Positions 24,492-34,028 of a stretch of DNA of 64,000 nt are shown here, piece by piece (the first letter of the stretch is position 1; every line of letters begins with the position of its first letter). Below the pieces are notes generated by a model. The model ran no database searches. It worked only from the letters and a program-made list of their open reading frames with translations, and was not told the DNA's origin. A program made the translations under genes and the position numbers. Source of the stretch: Sphingosinicella flava. GTDB taxonomy: Bacteria > Pseudomonadota > Alphaproteobacteria > Sphingomonadales > Sphingomonadaceae. The stretch lies in contig NZ_CP065592.1 of the NCBI RefSeq assembly GCF_016025255.1, positions 1,097,122-1,161,121 on the forward strand, in the 5' to 3' direction.

Positions 24492-25256
24492 TCAGGCGAT
24501 GGCGCGATAGATGCCGTAAAGGCTGGTCGCGATCAGCACGATCCCCACCATGACGAGCAAGCCGCGTGCCGGGACGTGGCGGACGACCCGGGCCCCGAGC
24601 GGCGCGGCCAGCAGTCCTCCGGCCAGCAACCCGATCGTCGGCGCCCCGAGCGATCCGATGCCGAGGTTGAACAGGAAGGACAACGAAATGCTCAGCGTCA
24701 GAAAAAATTCGGCGGTGTTCACCGTACCCACGACCTTGCGCGGATGAGCGCCCTGGACGAGCAGGTTGGACGTCACGATCGGCCCCCAGCCGCCCCCGCC
24801 CGCCGCGTCGAGGAACCCGCCCGCGAGGCCCAGCGGCTCGACGATCTTGGGCGCGCGCTCGACATGGACATGGCGCAGGCTTCGCCACAGCAGATAAACG
24901 GCGACAAGGGCGAGATAGGCGAGGACGAAGGGCCGCGCGGTCTCGGCCGGGACGTTGGTCAGCACATAGGCGCCGAGCACGCCGCCGATCACGCCGGGAA
25001 TGGCGATGCGTGCCAGCAGCTTCCAGTCGACGTTGCGGTGCAGGATGTGGCTGATCCCCGACGCGGCGGTGGTGAAGCATTCCGCGACATGGACGCGCGC
25101 CGACGCGATGGCCGGGGGCACGCCGATGCTGATCAGCAGCGTGCTCGAAATCAGTCCGAACGCCATGCCGAGCGCGCCGTCCACGATCTGCGCGGCGAAG
25201 CCGATGGCGATGAAGGGAAGGACGTCGGCCAGCGAGAAGCTGGAAAAATCGATCAT
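24492..25256 (-). CDS. TSUP (TauE/SafE) family membrane transporter, copy 1
   Basis: A 254-residue inner-membrane protein with about eight hydrophobic helices. The two family repeats are clear: QIVDGALGMAFGLISSTLLISIGVPPAIASA, and in the second half GGFLDAAGGGGWGPIVTSNLLVQGAHPRKVVGT. The family exports or takes up sulfite, sulfonates or other small anions. The start at MIDFSSF fits the first helix. The GST and a second, divergent-in-sequence TSUP gene lie just upstream on the same strand. Confidence 0.9.
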   Translation of the reverse strand: MIDFSSFSLADVLPFIAIGFAAQIVDGALGMAFGLISSTLLISIGVPPAIASARVHVAECFTTAASGISHILHRNVDWKLLARIAIPGVIGGVLGAYVLTNVPAETARPFVLAYLALVAVYLLWRSLRHVHVERAPKIVEPLGLAGGFLDAAGGGGWGPIVTSNLLVQGAHPRKVVGTVNTAEFFLTLSISLSFLFNLGIGSLGAPTIGLLAGGLLAAPLGARVVRHVPARGLLVMVGIVLIATSLYGIYRAIA

Positions 25257-25337
25257 GGCCACCCGGGTCTCAAAAACGTTCACGACTAGCGGCAAGGGCG
25301 GGGCGATCGCCCCGCCGGTCGCCGGAGGGTGGAGCGC

Positions 25338-25988
25338 TCAGGCCGCCATCACCTTTTCCAGAAACCCCTTTTCCTTCTCCACCCACGGCTTGAAGCTCGG
25401 GCGGGCGAGGATCGAGTCGATATAGCGCGTGAGCTTGGGATAGGTTTCCGGATCGACCGTCACTTTCAGGTGCCGAAGATTGGCGAAGGGGCTCGCGACC
25501 GCGATGTCGGCGAGCGTCAGCCGGTCCTCGACCAGGAAGCCGCTTTCCGGCATCACGCCTTCCAGATAAGCGAGCAACGGCGGCAATTCATCGCATTCCG
25601 CCGCATCCGCCACCGCGGCATCGCCTTCCCGCTTCAGGAAAACCGGCGCCACCACCCTGTTATAAAAAAGTTTTCCGCTGCAAGCCCCCAATATTGTATC
25701 CGCGAATTCATCGTACCAGATCGCCCGTGCCCGGGCTTTCGGTTCAATTGGGATCAGGTTCGGCTCGGGCTGCTTGGCTTCAAGATAGGTGATGATCGCG
25801 CTCGAATCCGAAATCGCGAAGTCGCCGTCGCAAAAGCCGGGCATTTTCTTGAATGGGCTGGCGCGCAGAAATTCCGGGTCTTCGGACCCAAGCCCAAGCG
25901 GTTTCACCTCAAGCTCGATCCCCTTCTCCGCCGCGAAGGCCAGCACCTTGCGCACGAACGGCGACATGGACGAACCATAAACGATCAT
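25338..25988 (-). CDS. Glutathione S-transferase family protein
   Basis: A 216-residue GST. It begins MIVYGSSMSPFVRKV, a Ser-type active-site region, and continues with the cis-Pro KKMPGF and the SDSSAIITYLE glutathione-gamma-Glu motif. The C-terminal domain has RLTLADIAVA. Length is standard. It lies between two TSUP transporter genes, so a role with sulfur anions or thiol conjugates is possible but unproven. Confidence 0.9.
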   Translation of the reverse strand: MIVYGSSMSPFVRKVLAFAAEKGIELEVKPLGLGSEDPEFLRASPFKKMPGFCDGDFAISDSSAIITYLEAKQPEPNLIPIEPKARARAIWYDEFADTILGACSGKLFYNRVVAPVFLKREGDAAVADAAECDELPPLLAYLEGVMPESGFLVEDRLTLADIAVASPFANLRHLKVTVDPETYPKLTRYIDSILARPSFKPWVEKEKGFLEKVMAA

Positions 25989-26021
25989 CTGGCTTCCCCT
26001 TAACAGTTTCGATGTGAAACC

Positions 26022-26807
26022 TTATTGAATCCGCAGATATTGCGCAAGCGGGTTGGCGGAATCGGACACCATCTTGATGGTGAGCGCGACCGACATGAGG
26101 GCGAGCAACGGACGGATCACCCGCGCGCCGAACCGCATGGCGGTTGAGGCGCCGATCGTCGCGCCCACCATATTGGCGAGCGCCATTGCGAGACCCGTGA
26201 TCCACAGCACATGCCCGCCAGCCGCTAGCACGGCCAGCGCGACGATATTGCTGGCAAAATTCAGCACTTTGGTATGCGCCGTCGCCCGAAGCAGGCCCAA
26301 TCCCGCGAGCAATATGAAGGCGAGCATGTAGAAGGATCCGGCGCCCGGCCCGAAAAAGCCGTCGTAAAAACCGACGCTACCCGCCGCCACGCCGAAGCCG
26401 AACGCCCCCACCCGCCGCGTCCGGTCTTCGTCCGTCATCCTAGGCGACAGCAGGAAATGGCCCGCAATAATGATCAGCAGGCCGGGCAGGATCGCCGCCA
26501 GCACCGCCGGGTCGATGACTTGCACGGTAAGAGCGCCCGCGCCCGCCCCGGCCAGCGTGCAGAGGATCGGCACTCCCATCCGCCGGATATCGACATGCCC
26601 CGCCCGCGCGAAGCGGAAAGCGGCGGTCGCGGTGCCGAAGGTCGATTGGAGCTTGTTCGTGCCAAGCGCCGCGACCGGCGGCACGCCCGCCGTCAGCAAG
26701 GCCGGAAGGGTAATGAGCCCGCCCCCCCCCGCCATCGCATCGATGAAACCGGCCGCGCCCGCCGCGGCCACGAGCAGGAGAAAAGTATCGAAACCATATT
26801 CCATCAT
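26022..26807 (-). CDS. TSUP (TauE/SafE) family membrane transporter, copy 2
   Basis: A 261-residue membrane protein with repeats GFIDAMAGGGGLITLPALLTAGVPPVAALGTNKLQS and GFYDGFFGPGAGSFYMLAFI, matching the YfcA-type branch of the TSUP family. It differs clearly from the first copy, so they are not a recent duplication. The 33-base gap to the GST suggests a single transcript with it. Confidence 0.92.
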   Translation of the reverse strand: MMEYGFDTFLLLVAAAGAAGFIDAMAGGGGLITLPALLTAGVPPVAALGTNKLQSTFGTATAAFRFARAGHVDIRRMGVPILCTLAGAGAGALTVQVIDPAVLAAILPGLLIIIAGHFLLSPRMTDEDRTRRVGAFGFGVAAGSVGFYDGFFGPGAGSFYMLAFILLAGLGLLRATAHTKVLNFASNIVALAVLAAGGHVLWITGLAMALANMVGATIGASTAMRFGARVIRPLLALMSVALTIKMVSDSANPLAQYLRIQ

Positions 26808-26832
26808 TCCGGCGAACCCTGCTCTTCAGGCC

Positions 26833-28428
26833 TCAATCCTCTTCCGGATTGTCATATTCGAACGGATTGCTGTCCTTGGGCTGGGTCGGAAGGACGTTCC
26901 TTGGAATGACCTTGTCGCTGTCCGCCGCGGACAGCAGCACGCTCGCCATGACCGCCGCCGCCTGGCGCAAATCCTGCGGCCTCAAATGATCGAACGTGTC
27001 GACCGCCGAATGGTGGACGGTCGAATCGTAATCGAGCGGATCCTGGATGAACTGAAAGGCCGGAAGGCCGATCGCCGCCATGCCGACATGGTCGGTCCCG
27101 CTCGTCGGCGCCGCGACCACGCTCGACGCGCCCAGGCTCGACAGCGGCCCGAACCAGTCCTTCAGCACCGGCACAGCCGCGAAATTTCCCTCGGCATAGA
27201 CGCCGCGCAGCTTGCCGCCGCCATTGTCCATGTTGAAATAGGCGATCAGATCCTTGAAGCCCGGCAACGGCGTCACCGGATAATTGTACAGGGCGCCATA
27301 ACGGCCCGCCGCCGCCATTTCGCCGACCGCGGCCGGACGCTTGGCGAGATGCCGGTCGATATAGGCCAAGGAACCGTGCAAGCCCTGCTCCTCTCCCGAC
27401 CACAAGGCGAAGCGGATCGTCCGCTTCGGTTTCACGCCGAGGCTGGAGAGGATCCGCGCCGCCTCCATGACGACGGCGCTGCCCGCGGCATTGTCGGCGG
27501 CGCCGTCGGCCGCCACCCAGCTGTCGAGGTGCGCACCCGCCATGACATAGCCGGCCTTCGGATCGGTGCCGGGGATTTCCGCGAAGATATTATAGGCATT
27601 GGTGTCGCTGTCGTCGAAATGAACGTTGCTGTTCAGCTCCAGCGTCACCGGCCCCGTCTTGGCGAGCCGGGCGAGACGGCGATAATCCTCGGCCGCGATT
27701 TCGACGCCGGGGAGTGACGGGGTTTCGCCGACGCCATAGGCATAGCCCGTGCCATGGACGAGCCCGTCGTTGCGATAGGCCATGCGCGCCCAGGCGATCG
27801 CGCCTTCGGCTTTCAGGAAAGCGTCGAGCTTCATCGGAAAGGCCCGGCGCTTCACGCGGCGCTTCAGGCCGTCCTGATTGGTCGTCGGCTGCTCATAAGT
27901 GTCCATCGCGCTGATGTCGGACGATTCGTAGCGGCGAAAGGCGGCATCGGTCGCATCGGCCGGATCTTCCGGATAGCTGACAAGGACGATCTTCCCCTGC
28001 AACTTGCCGCGCCATTCGTCGAAATGATCCTCGTCGCTGATCGGCGCGACGATGACAGGCGCGCTGATCGTGCCGGTCGTCGCGGGCGTCCAGGCGACCG
28101 GAATCGAGCGGAGGAGGATCGGACGGGGCGCGATCATCTTGGCGCTCGCGCTTTCGATCCACCAGCCGCGGCCGAAATCGAAGGGTTCGGCATGAACGTT
28201 CTTCAGGCCCCATGCGCGGAACTTGTCCTGCGTCCACTTCTCGGCGGCGCGCATGGCTGGCGAATTGGTGAGGCGGCCGCCGATCCGGTCCGTCAGATAA
28301 GCGGTGTTTTCCACCACTTCGCCATGGTTCATCGCCTGGTCGACGATCTTGTTGAGCATCGACGTGTCCGCCGCAGTGGCGGAAACGGAGACGGTGGCAA
28401 GCAGCATCGCTGCGGTCAGCATACGCAT
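26833..28428 (-). CDS. M28 family zinc aminopeptidase, secreted
   Basis: A 531-residue exported peptidase with a signal (MLLATVSVSATAA). A PA-type insert domain is followed by the M28 catalytic domain. Its metal ligands are visible: His in AGAHLDSW, Asp in DGAADNAAGS, the Glu pair in GEEQGLHGS, Asp in YFNMDNGGG and His in GTDHVGM. It probably removes N-terminal residues from peptides in the periplasm. The ATG lies just before MRMLTAAML. Confidence 0.92.
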   Translation of the reverse strand: MRMLTAAMLLATVSVSATAADTSMLNKIVDQAMNHGEVVENTAYLTDRIGGRLTNSPAMRAAEKWTQDKFRAWGLKNVHAEPFDFGRGWWIESASAKMIAPRPILLRSIPVAWTPATTGTISAPVIVAPISDEDHFDEWRGKLQGKIVLVSYPEDPADATDAAFRRYESSDISAMDTYEQPTTNQDGLKRRVKRRAFPMKLDAFLKAEGAIAWARMAYRNDGLVHGTGYAYGVGETPSLPGVEIAAEDYRRLARLAKTGPVTLELNSNVHFDDSDTNAYNIFAEIPGTDPKAGYVMAGAHLDSWVAADGAADNAAGSAVVMEAARILSSLGVKPKRTIRFALWSGEEQGLHGSLAYIDRHLAKRPAAVGEMAAAGRYGALYNYPVTPLPGFKDLIAYFNMDNGGGKLRGVYAEGNFAAVPVLKDWFGPLSSLGASSVVAAPTSGTDHVGMAAIGLPAFQFIQDPLDYDSTVHHSAVDTFDHLRPQDLRQAAAVMASVLLSAADSDKVIPRNVLPTQPKDSNPFEYDNPEED

Positions 28429-28513
28429 TGTTTGGAAAGCCCTCCCTGGATTCGAAGGGAAGGCCTATCGCCGTTTTGACGGGGGAACAATCACCGCACG
28501 GTAGGCGGCTCGA

Positions 28514-29221
28514 TCAAGGGCGCTGGACCGACCCCATCCTGCTCGCGATCTCGATGCGTTTGCCAAGCCAGGACACCAGTTCGTCGAACGACAGCATGGC
28601 GTCGAATGCAATGCCGATCATCCCATCTTCGCTCCACCGGATCTCGCCACGGACCGGCGGAAGGTGCTCGACAGTCACGACCGCGACCTTGCCGATCGCC
28701 TTTTCGCACCGGAGCGCGACCTTCATGCCCCCGACCGAAATGTCGCGAACCTCGACCTGATGGTAGATGCCGTCGATACGGACGGTGGCGGAGCAGCGCA
28801 TTTCCATGCGGGGCGGCCGGGGCCGGAAGCCGATACGGGGCTTCTCGACCGCGAAAATGGTGCGGATATCGACATTCTCGTCGAACCGGATGCCGATATT
28901 ATGATCGCGAATCCACGCCACGGCGCCTGGAATGCGCCGGCCGGAATCCAGCTCTACGGTGACGGCCTCGTCGGCATCGGGAAGCGTGCTGACTTCCGCC
29001 ATCAGGCCTCCGGCCGAAATATTGCGGATGCGGCAGGCGATGTCGCTGCCCTTACGCTCGATCCGCGCAATCGGCAGCATGGCCAGGATGCGCGGGTCCG
29101 CCCGCCGTTCGTCCGGGCGCGGAATCTGCGTCGTCAACGACACGAGAGCGGCCCCGAACGCCGCCAGATCGTCGGCCTCCCGCCGCCCCCGCCCTTTCCA
29201 TATCCACTGAATCAGCTTCAT
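28514..29221 (-). CDS. PilZ domain protein, two PilZ-like modules
   Basis: A protein of about 235 residues with two related beta-barrel modules. The first has PRPDERRADPRILAMLPIARIERKG, DIACRIRNISAGGLMAEV and SGRRIPGAVAWI. The second has PPRMEMRCSATVRIDGIYHQVEVRDISVGGMKVAL. The R/D/NxSxxG features point to cyclic-di-GMP binding in one or both. The start is uncertain: MKLIQWIWKG lacks a good SD, and the frame continues upstream to a TTG overlapping the DUF6456 stop. Confidence 0.8.
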   Translation of the reverse strand: MKLIQWIWKGRGRREADDLAAFGAALVSLTTQIPRPDERRADPRILAMLPIARIERKGSDIACRIRNISAGGLMAEVSTLPDADEAVTVELDSGRRIPGAVAWIRDHNIGIRFDENVDIRTIFAVEKPRIGFRPRPPRMEMRCSATVRIDGIYHQVEVRDISVGGMKVALRCEKAIGKVAVVTVEHLPPVRGEIRWSEDGMIGIAFDAMLSFDELVSWLGKRIEIASRMGSVQRP

Positions 29222-29286
29222 GAGTCGGATGCTAAGGCACCGCATCTTAATTTTGCGTAGCCATGCGAAGATTTTTTGGTACCTTT

Positions 29287-29784
29287 TCAAGGCAATCGAT
29301 AATGTTCCGCCAGCCTGTCGAGGGCCAGCGAGAGCACCAGCTTTCCGGCACGCGCGGGCCAGCCGAGCGCTTGTTCGGCATCACGCATCCCTTCACCCGC
29401 GCAAACCACCCGCCACAATATGTCCGACAGGCCCGGCCCGGCTATGGCGACCGCCGTTTCGAAACGGCGTTTGGCATCGATTTGCGAAGCGAGAGGATCG
29501 TTCGGTTCCGGAGCGCCGCGGGCCACGCGGCTATTGGGCGGAGCGTCCCAGCGCATCGTGACCGATGGCGCCAATCGAGCGCGCTCCCAATCCGTGCGGA
29601 GCCGCTCCCCGGCATCGAATTGCCGTTCTGAAATCAGGCCCCGCACTTTCAGCCAGCCGAGCGGAGATTCCAAAGCGTTGACGGTAACCCTGCGCGCAGG
29701 GCGTTCCGATTTTCCCCGCGCGCATCCGTCCCTGGGTACCGCACGCTCCACCAGCAATCTCTTTTGCAATGCCGCCTCCGCCAT
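29287..29784 (-). CDS. DUF6456 domain-containing protein
   Basis: A 165-residue protein with the C-terminal DUF6456 signature: ERLRTDWERARLAPSVTMRWD, then WRVVCAGEGMRDAEQALGWPARAGKLVLSLALDRLAEHY split across residues 125-162. It resembles DNA-binding helical proteins of alphaproteobacteria, function not established. The SD is AAGGAG. It is divergent from the XRE regulator gene, and the shared 93-base gap holds a perfect palindrome. Confidence 0.82.
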   Translation of the reverse strand: MAEAALQKRLLVERAVPRDGCARGKSERPARRVTVNALESPLGWLKVRGLISERQFDAGERLRTDWERARLAPSVTMRWDAPPNSRVARGAPEPNDPLASQIDAKRRFETAVAIAGPGLSDILWRVVCAGEGMRDAEQALGWPARAGKLVLSLALDRLAEHYRLP

Positions 29785-29848
29785 TTTCGCTCCTTCAGAA
29801 TCATTTGCGAAATGTTGTTGCCACAGCGGGCATTCTGTAGGAAAGCGA

Positions 29849-29865
29849 ATAACCGTTCTGGTTAT
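29849..29865. promoter_or_regulatory. Perfect palindrome, probable operator of the XRE regulator
   Basis: ATAACC, 5-base spacer GTTCT, GGTTAT. It ends 12 bases before the regulator's ATG and directly abuts its SD (AGGAAAG). Half-site length and spacing suit a dimeric HTH repressor, so autorepression is likely (inference). It may also cover the promoter of the divergent DUF6456 gene. Confidence 0.65.
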
Positions 29866-29877
29866 AGGAAAGACGTG

Positions 29878-30441
29878 ATGATTACCCGTATCCGTGAGGT
29901 TCGCCGCGCGAAAAAGATGACGCTTCAGGATGTTGCGGACCGTTGCGACCCGCCGACCACGCCGCAGACCATCGGCCGGCTGGAAACCGGCACGCGCACA
30001 GTATCGGTCGGCTGGCTCAACCGGATCGCCGGCGCGCTCGGTGTCGAGGCGGCCGATCTGGTGAAACTGCCCGATCAGGAGGACATACCCGTCGCCGCCT
30101 TATTGGGTGCCGACGGCGCCGACGCACCGCGCCGGGAGACGGTCGTGCTTCCGCCTCGGCCTGAAGCGGGCATGATCGCGGTCGGCGTGGTTTCCGCGGT
30201 GGGCGATTACCGGAGCGGTGACGAAATCTGGCTCCGCCGCCTCGGTCCGGACCATTTCGCGCAAGCAATGAACAAGGACTGCCTTTTCCCCCGCTCCGCC
30301 GGCCGTTTCGTTTTCGGCCGCCTGATTGGCCGGGAAGATGGCAAGCTGCACGTTCTGCCGCTCGGATCCGGCCAGCGCCAAATGGTCATCTCTAACCCAC
30401 CCTGGGCGGCGGTCGCCACCCGGCTTGTCCGCCCCCTCTGA
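29878..30441 (+). CDS. XRE-family regulator with a LexA/S24-like C-terminal domain
   Basis: A 187-residue regulator. Residues 1-65 are an XRE helix-turn-helix (IREVRRAKKMTLQDVADRCD, then TIGRLETGTRTVSVGWLNRIA). The C-terminal ~100 residues (GVVSAVGDYRSGDEIWLRRLG, FVFGRLIGREDGKL) look like an S24 fold, but I see no Ser/Lys dyad, so it is probably a ligand-sensing or dimerisation domain. The ATG is fixed by AGGAAAG. A perfect palindrome precedes it. Confidence 0.88.
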   Translation: MITRIREVRRAKKMTLQDVADRCDPPTTPQTIGRLETGTRTVSVGWLNRIAGALGVEAADLVKLPDQEDIPVAALLGADGADAPRRETVVLPPRPEAGMIAVGVVSAVGDYRSGDEIWLRRLGPDHFAQAMNKDCLFPRSAGRFVFGRLIGREDGKLHVLPLGSGQRQMVISNPPWAAVATRLVRPL

Positions 30442-30615
30442 GGCGGCGCTCCGTTCACCGCGTTTCGATGGCCAAACCCTTGATCTGACAAGAGTGTTTC
30501 TTTAGTTCGCGCTTCATCCTTCAACTAAGCCTGCGATATTCTATCGTCAAATTGTTGGGGGGTTAAAGTCTTCTTACTTCAAGGACATGCACGTCCGGCG
30601 ACGCTGGGCGGGGAC

Positions 30616-31347
30616 ATGCGCGGGATATTTGACGTGCGTAAATTGGGGCTGATCGGCGGTTTGAGCTGGGTTTCAACCGCCCTTTATTATGAAACGATCA
30701 ATAAAGAGGTCGCCCGGCGCAAGGGCGGTCTTCATTCCGCGCCCATCATTCTTGAAAGCCTGGACCTTGCACCGCTCGCAAGCATGCAATTTTCCGGACG
30801 CTGGCAAGAGGCTTCCGAAGTGGCGACCGCCGCGGCGGTCCGGCTCGCCGGGGCGGGCGCCGAAGCCTTGGTTCTGTGCAGCAATACGGCCCACAAATAT
30901 GCAGGCGACATCGAAGCCACGACCGGCATTCCGCTCATTCACATCGGCGCTGTCACGGCGGACAGGCTCGCCGCCGACGGCGTGAAGCGGGCGGCTCTCA
31001 TCGGGACGCGCTTCAGCATGGAGGATGATTTCTTCCGGACTTGGTTCGAAGAGCGCGATATCGAGATCGCAACCCCCGAGCCTGCGATGATGGCGGAAAT
31101 CGACCGCATCATTTTCGACGAGCTGGTGTTGGGCAAGGTGTCCCGCATTTCCCAGCGGACCTTGAAGACGGCGATCACGAACCTTGCCCAGGCGCGCAAT
31201 CAGGCGGTGATCCTCGGCTGCACGGAACTCGTCATGCTCGTCGATCCGATTGCAAACGTCTTGCCGGTCTATGACACGACGGCTCTTCACGCAAAGGCGG
31301 CGGCTGACTGGATTCTCGGCGACGAGAGGATATCGCTGGCGGCTTGA
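30616..31347 (+). CDS. Aspartate/glutamate racemase family protein
   Basis: A 243-residue Asp/Glu/hydantoin racemase-type enzyme. The first half has KLGLIGGLSWVSTALYYETIN and the nucleophile region LCSNTAHKYA. The second has ILGCTELVMLVD with the partner Cys. Together they give the two-Cys proton-transfer pair. It interconverts D- and L-amino acids, probably aspartate. The exact start could be the GTG six codons in (VRKLGL). Confidence 0.9.
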   Translation: MRGIFDVRKLGLIGGLSWVSTALYYETINKEVARRKGGLHSAPIILESLDLAPLASMQFSGRWQEASEVATAAAVRLAGAGAEALVLCSNTAHKYAGDIEATTGIPLIHIGAVTADRLAADGVKRAALIGTRFSMEDDFFRTWFEERDIEIATPEPAMMAEIDRIIFDELVLGKVSRISQRTLKTAITNLAQARNQAVILGCTELVMLVDPIANVLPVYDTTALHAKAAADWILGDERISLAA

Positions 31348-31385
31348 CCGGCCGGCAGCCTCGCGATGTGAGGCAGTCGAATGCT

Positions 31386-33755
31386 TTAGCTTATGCCAGC
31401 CCTGCGAGGTAAGTCCGCCACCGCAGGCGAATGAAGCGCGGCGATGATGTCCGGCCAGCGCCCCGTGTCGATGGCGAATTTCTGCCAGAAGGCATCCGAC
31501 CCGATCTTCGCAGCCGTCATCGGCATGCCGAACAGATATCCTTGTCCGATATCGCAGCCTTGCGCCTGCAGATAAGCCGCCTGCCGCAAATCCTCGATCC
31601 CTTCCGCGACCACGCGCATGCCCAGATTGTGGCCCAGCGTGATAACCGCGCGCACGATCGATGCGTCCTCACCCTCTTGCGCCAGGTCGCGAATGAAGCT
31701 CTGGTCGATCTTCAGCGTGTCGATCGGGAAGCGCTTCAGGTGAGACAGAGAAGCGTAACCCGTGCCGAAGTCGTCGAGCGCGATCCGGATGCCTGCGGCG
31801 CTCAATGTCCGAAGCGTATCTTCGACCCCGTCGCTCCCATGGCCCAGGAAGGCGGTTTCCGTGATTTCGATCTGAAACAGCTCCGCCGCGATGCCGCGTT
31901 CCCGAAGATCGTTGAGCAATCGGGCCGCAAAGTCGGTTTGCTGAAATTCGAGAGCCGATACGTTGACCGCGACATGGCCGACGGGTCGCCCCGCCGCCAA
32001 CAAGGCGCTCAAATCCTCCAATACCTTTCCGATCATGCGCGTGCTGATCGCGGCGGCCAATTCGGCATCCTCGAACGCGCTTGCGGCGACGCCCGGCCGT
32101 TGGATCTCGCCATCGCCATCGCTCCAGCGCAGCAAGGCCTCGAACCCGTATAAGGCGCCGGTCGTCAGGTCGATCTTGGGCTGGTAATAAGGCAGGACGC
32201 GATCTTCGGCGAGCGCCGCCTTGATCCGCCTGACGCCTGCCACGCGTTGCTGCATGTCGTGGCGCATGTTTCCTTCATAATGAACGGCGCGCCCTCGCCC
32301 TGCCGCTTTCGCGGCATAAAGCGCCAGATCGGCATTCTTCAAAAGGTCGCTGGGATCGCCGTCATCGTCGGGATAGAGAGTCGCGCCGATGCTAGCGCGG
32401 CTGTCGAGTATCTTGCCGCCGAAACTCATCGGCTCGCGCAGTTTCGCGAGAATGTCGTCAATGGCCAGCGTCAGCCCGCGCCGGTCCGCGAGATGGGGCA
32501 GGATGAGCGCGAACTCGTCGCCGCCAAGCCGCGCCGCCGTCCACCCTTTTCGGCAGCAATCGCGCAGGCGCCGTGCAATCTCGCACAGCAGGGCGTCTCC
32601 GGCATCGTGCCCCAACGTGTCGTTGACCTGCTTGAAATTGTCGAGGTCGACGATCATCAGGCCGGTCTTGCCGCCCGACTTGGTTTCGGACCCGATCGCC
32701 ATATGCAGACGCCGCTGGAACAAGGTCCGATTGGGAAGCTCCGTCAGCGGGTCGTGCGTGGCGAGCCATTCCATCCGTTCCTCGGCCCGCTTCCGGTCGG
32801 TGATGTCCCGGGCGACCGCGAGCACGCCCCAGATCGCGGCACTCCCCGATTTTAGCGGGGCGACGCGCACTTCGGCGCGGCGCGACTTCCCGCCCAATTC
32901 CAGAATGTCGATTTCGTAGGGCGTATCTTCGATGATGCCGTCGGTCGCTTGCTGATGCATGGCGCGCACCGCATCCTGATGATCGGGATCGATGAAATCG
33001 AAGACGTTGCGGCCGACCATTTCGGCGGGTGAAGAGCAGCCCAGCATGCTCAACCCGGCGGGATTGACCTTCATGATCCGTCCGCCGAGAGAAACGACCA
33101 TTACGCATTCAGGCTGGGCGTCGAGCATCGCGCGCAATTGCTCCTCGCTGTCGCGCAGTGCCGCCTCGGTTTCCTTCTGATCGCTGATGTCGCTGACGAA
33201 ACCCTCCAGCCAAAGGGGCTCGCCTTGATCGTTATAGGATGCCCGACCGCGATCGAGCACCCACAATTCGCGCCCCGTCTTGTGCTTTGTGCGATAGACC
33301 ACGGAGTAATTGCGCCGCTCCATGATGGCGGCGGCGAGCTCCTGCTGGAGCTTTACCATGTCCTCCGGATTGATGAGGTCACGCCAGACGGCGCGGCCCT
33401 GCCAGAAATCGTCGGCCGAATAACCGGTCAACGCCTCGACACCCGCGCTGACATGTTCGGCGACATGAACGCCAGGCGGCGGGACATGCAACGGGCAGCG
33501 GTAAGCACATCCGGGCAGATTCTGGAGCAATGCGGTCAGGTGTTCGTCCGCATCCAAGACATTGGGCGGTGTGAAAAGCACGGCATCATCGACCGTCGAC
33601 GCCTCGCTTTCCTCTTCCACTGTCAGGATATGTTCCAGCGCCAGCTCCCTTTTCGTCCGAGAGCTCCTCTCGTTCTTGACTGGAATATAAGCATGAAAGC
33701 AATGAATCTTTTCTAAAGATTGCGCCTGCCGCACCCTTTTCCGGAGCGCGGTCAA
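31386..33755 (-). CDS. PAS-GGDEF-EAL bifunctional cyclic-di-GMP enzyme
   Basis: A protein of up to 789 residues. Two or three PAS domains (LPGCAYRCPLH..., EEQLRAMLDAQPECVMVV) precede a diguanylate cyclase with an intact GGDEF (RLGGDEFALIL) and a phosphodiesterase with EALLRW. Further EAL motifs (NVSALEFQ, DDFGTGYASLSHLKRFPIDTLKID) are present, so both activities may be real. No membrane segment is seen. The first codon is TTG at 33755 with weak SD support, so the start is uncertain. It converges with the racemase gene, 38 bases apart. Confidence 0.9.
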   Translation of the reverse strand: MTALRKRVRQAQSLEKIHCFHAYIPVKNERSSRTKRELALEHILTVEEESEASTVDDAVLFTPPNVLDADEHLTALLQNLPGCAYRCPLHVPPPGVHVAEHVSAGVEALTGYSADDFWQGRAVWRDLINPEDMVKLQQELAAAIMERRNYSVVYRTKHKTGRELWVLDRGRASYNDQGEPLWLEGFVSDISDQKETEAALRDSEEQLRAMLDAQPECVMVVSLGGRIMKVNPAGLSMLGCSSPAEMVGRNVFDFIDPDHQDAVRAMHQQATDGIIEDTPYEIDILELGGKSRRAEVRVAPLKSGSAAIWGVLAVARDITDRKRAEERMEWLATHDPLTELPNRTLFQRRLHMAIGSETKSGGKTGLMIVDLDNFKQVNDTLGHDAGDALLCEIARRLRDCCRKGWTAARLGGDEFALILPHLADRRGLTLAIDDILAKLREPMSFGGKILDSRASIGATLYPDDDGDPSDLLKNADLALYAAKAAGRGRAVHYEGNMRHDMQQRVAGVRRIKAALAEDRVLPYYQPKIDLTTGALYGFEALLRWSDGDGEIQRPGVAASAFEDAELAAAISTRMIGKVLEDLSALLAAGRPVGHVAVNVSALEFQQTDFAARLLNDLRERGIAAELFQIEITETAFLGHGSDGVEDTLRTLSAAGIRIALDDFGTGYASLSHLKRFPIDTLKIDQSFIRDLAQEGEDASIVRAVITLGHNLGMRVVAEGIEDLRQAAYLQAQGCDIGQGYLFGMPMTAAKIGSDAFWQKFAIDTGRWPDIIAALHSPAVADLPRRAGIS

Positions 33756-34028
33756 GAACCTAGGTCCGCAACGAGAAACATCCGAAACGGATCAATCTAC
33801 CCGACAGAAATGCAGCTCAGCAGGGACTTTGTTCATTTCGCTTTCCGAACATCGGATGATCGTGCGGGGAGGCGAATGCGCAAGAATCGGCCCCTTAAAG
33901 CGGCGGTTCGCTCTGGAATGGCGGCATGTCGCACGGTGAATAATGGCCGTTTCGGAGCGGTGATACGCTGCGTTTCCTCCGCTTCGGCGCCAAAGTGGCG
34001 GGAAGAACACCACTTTGGGACGGTAGCC

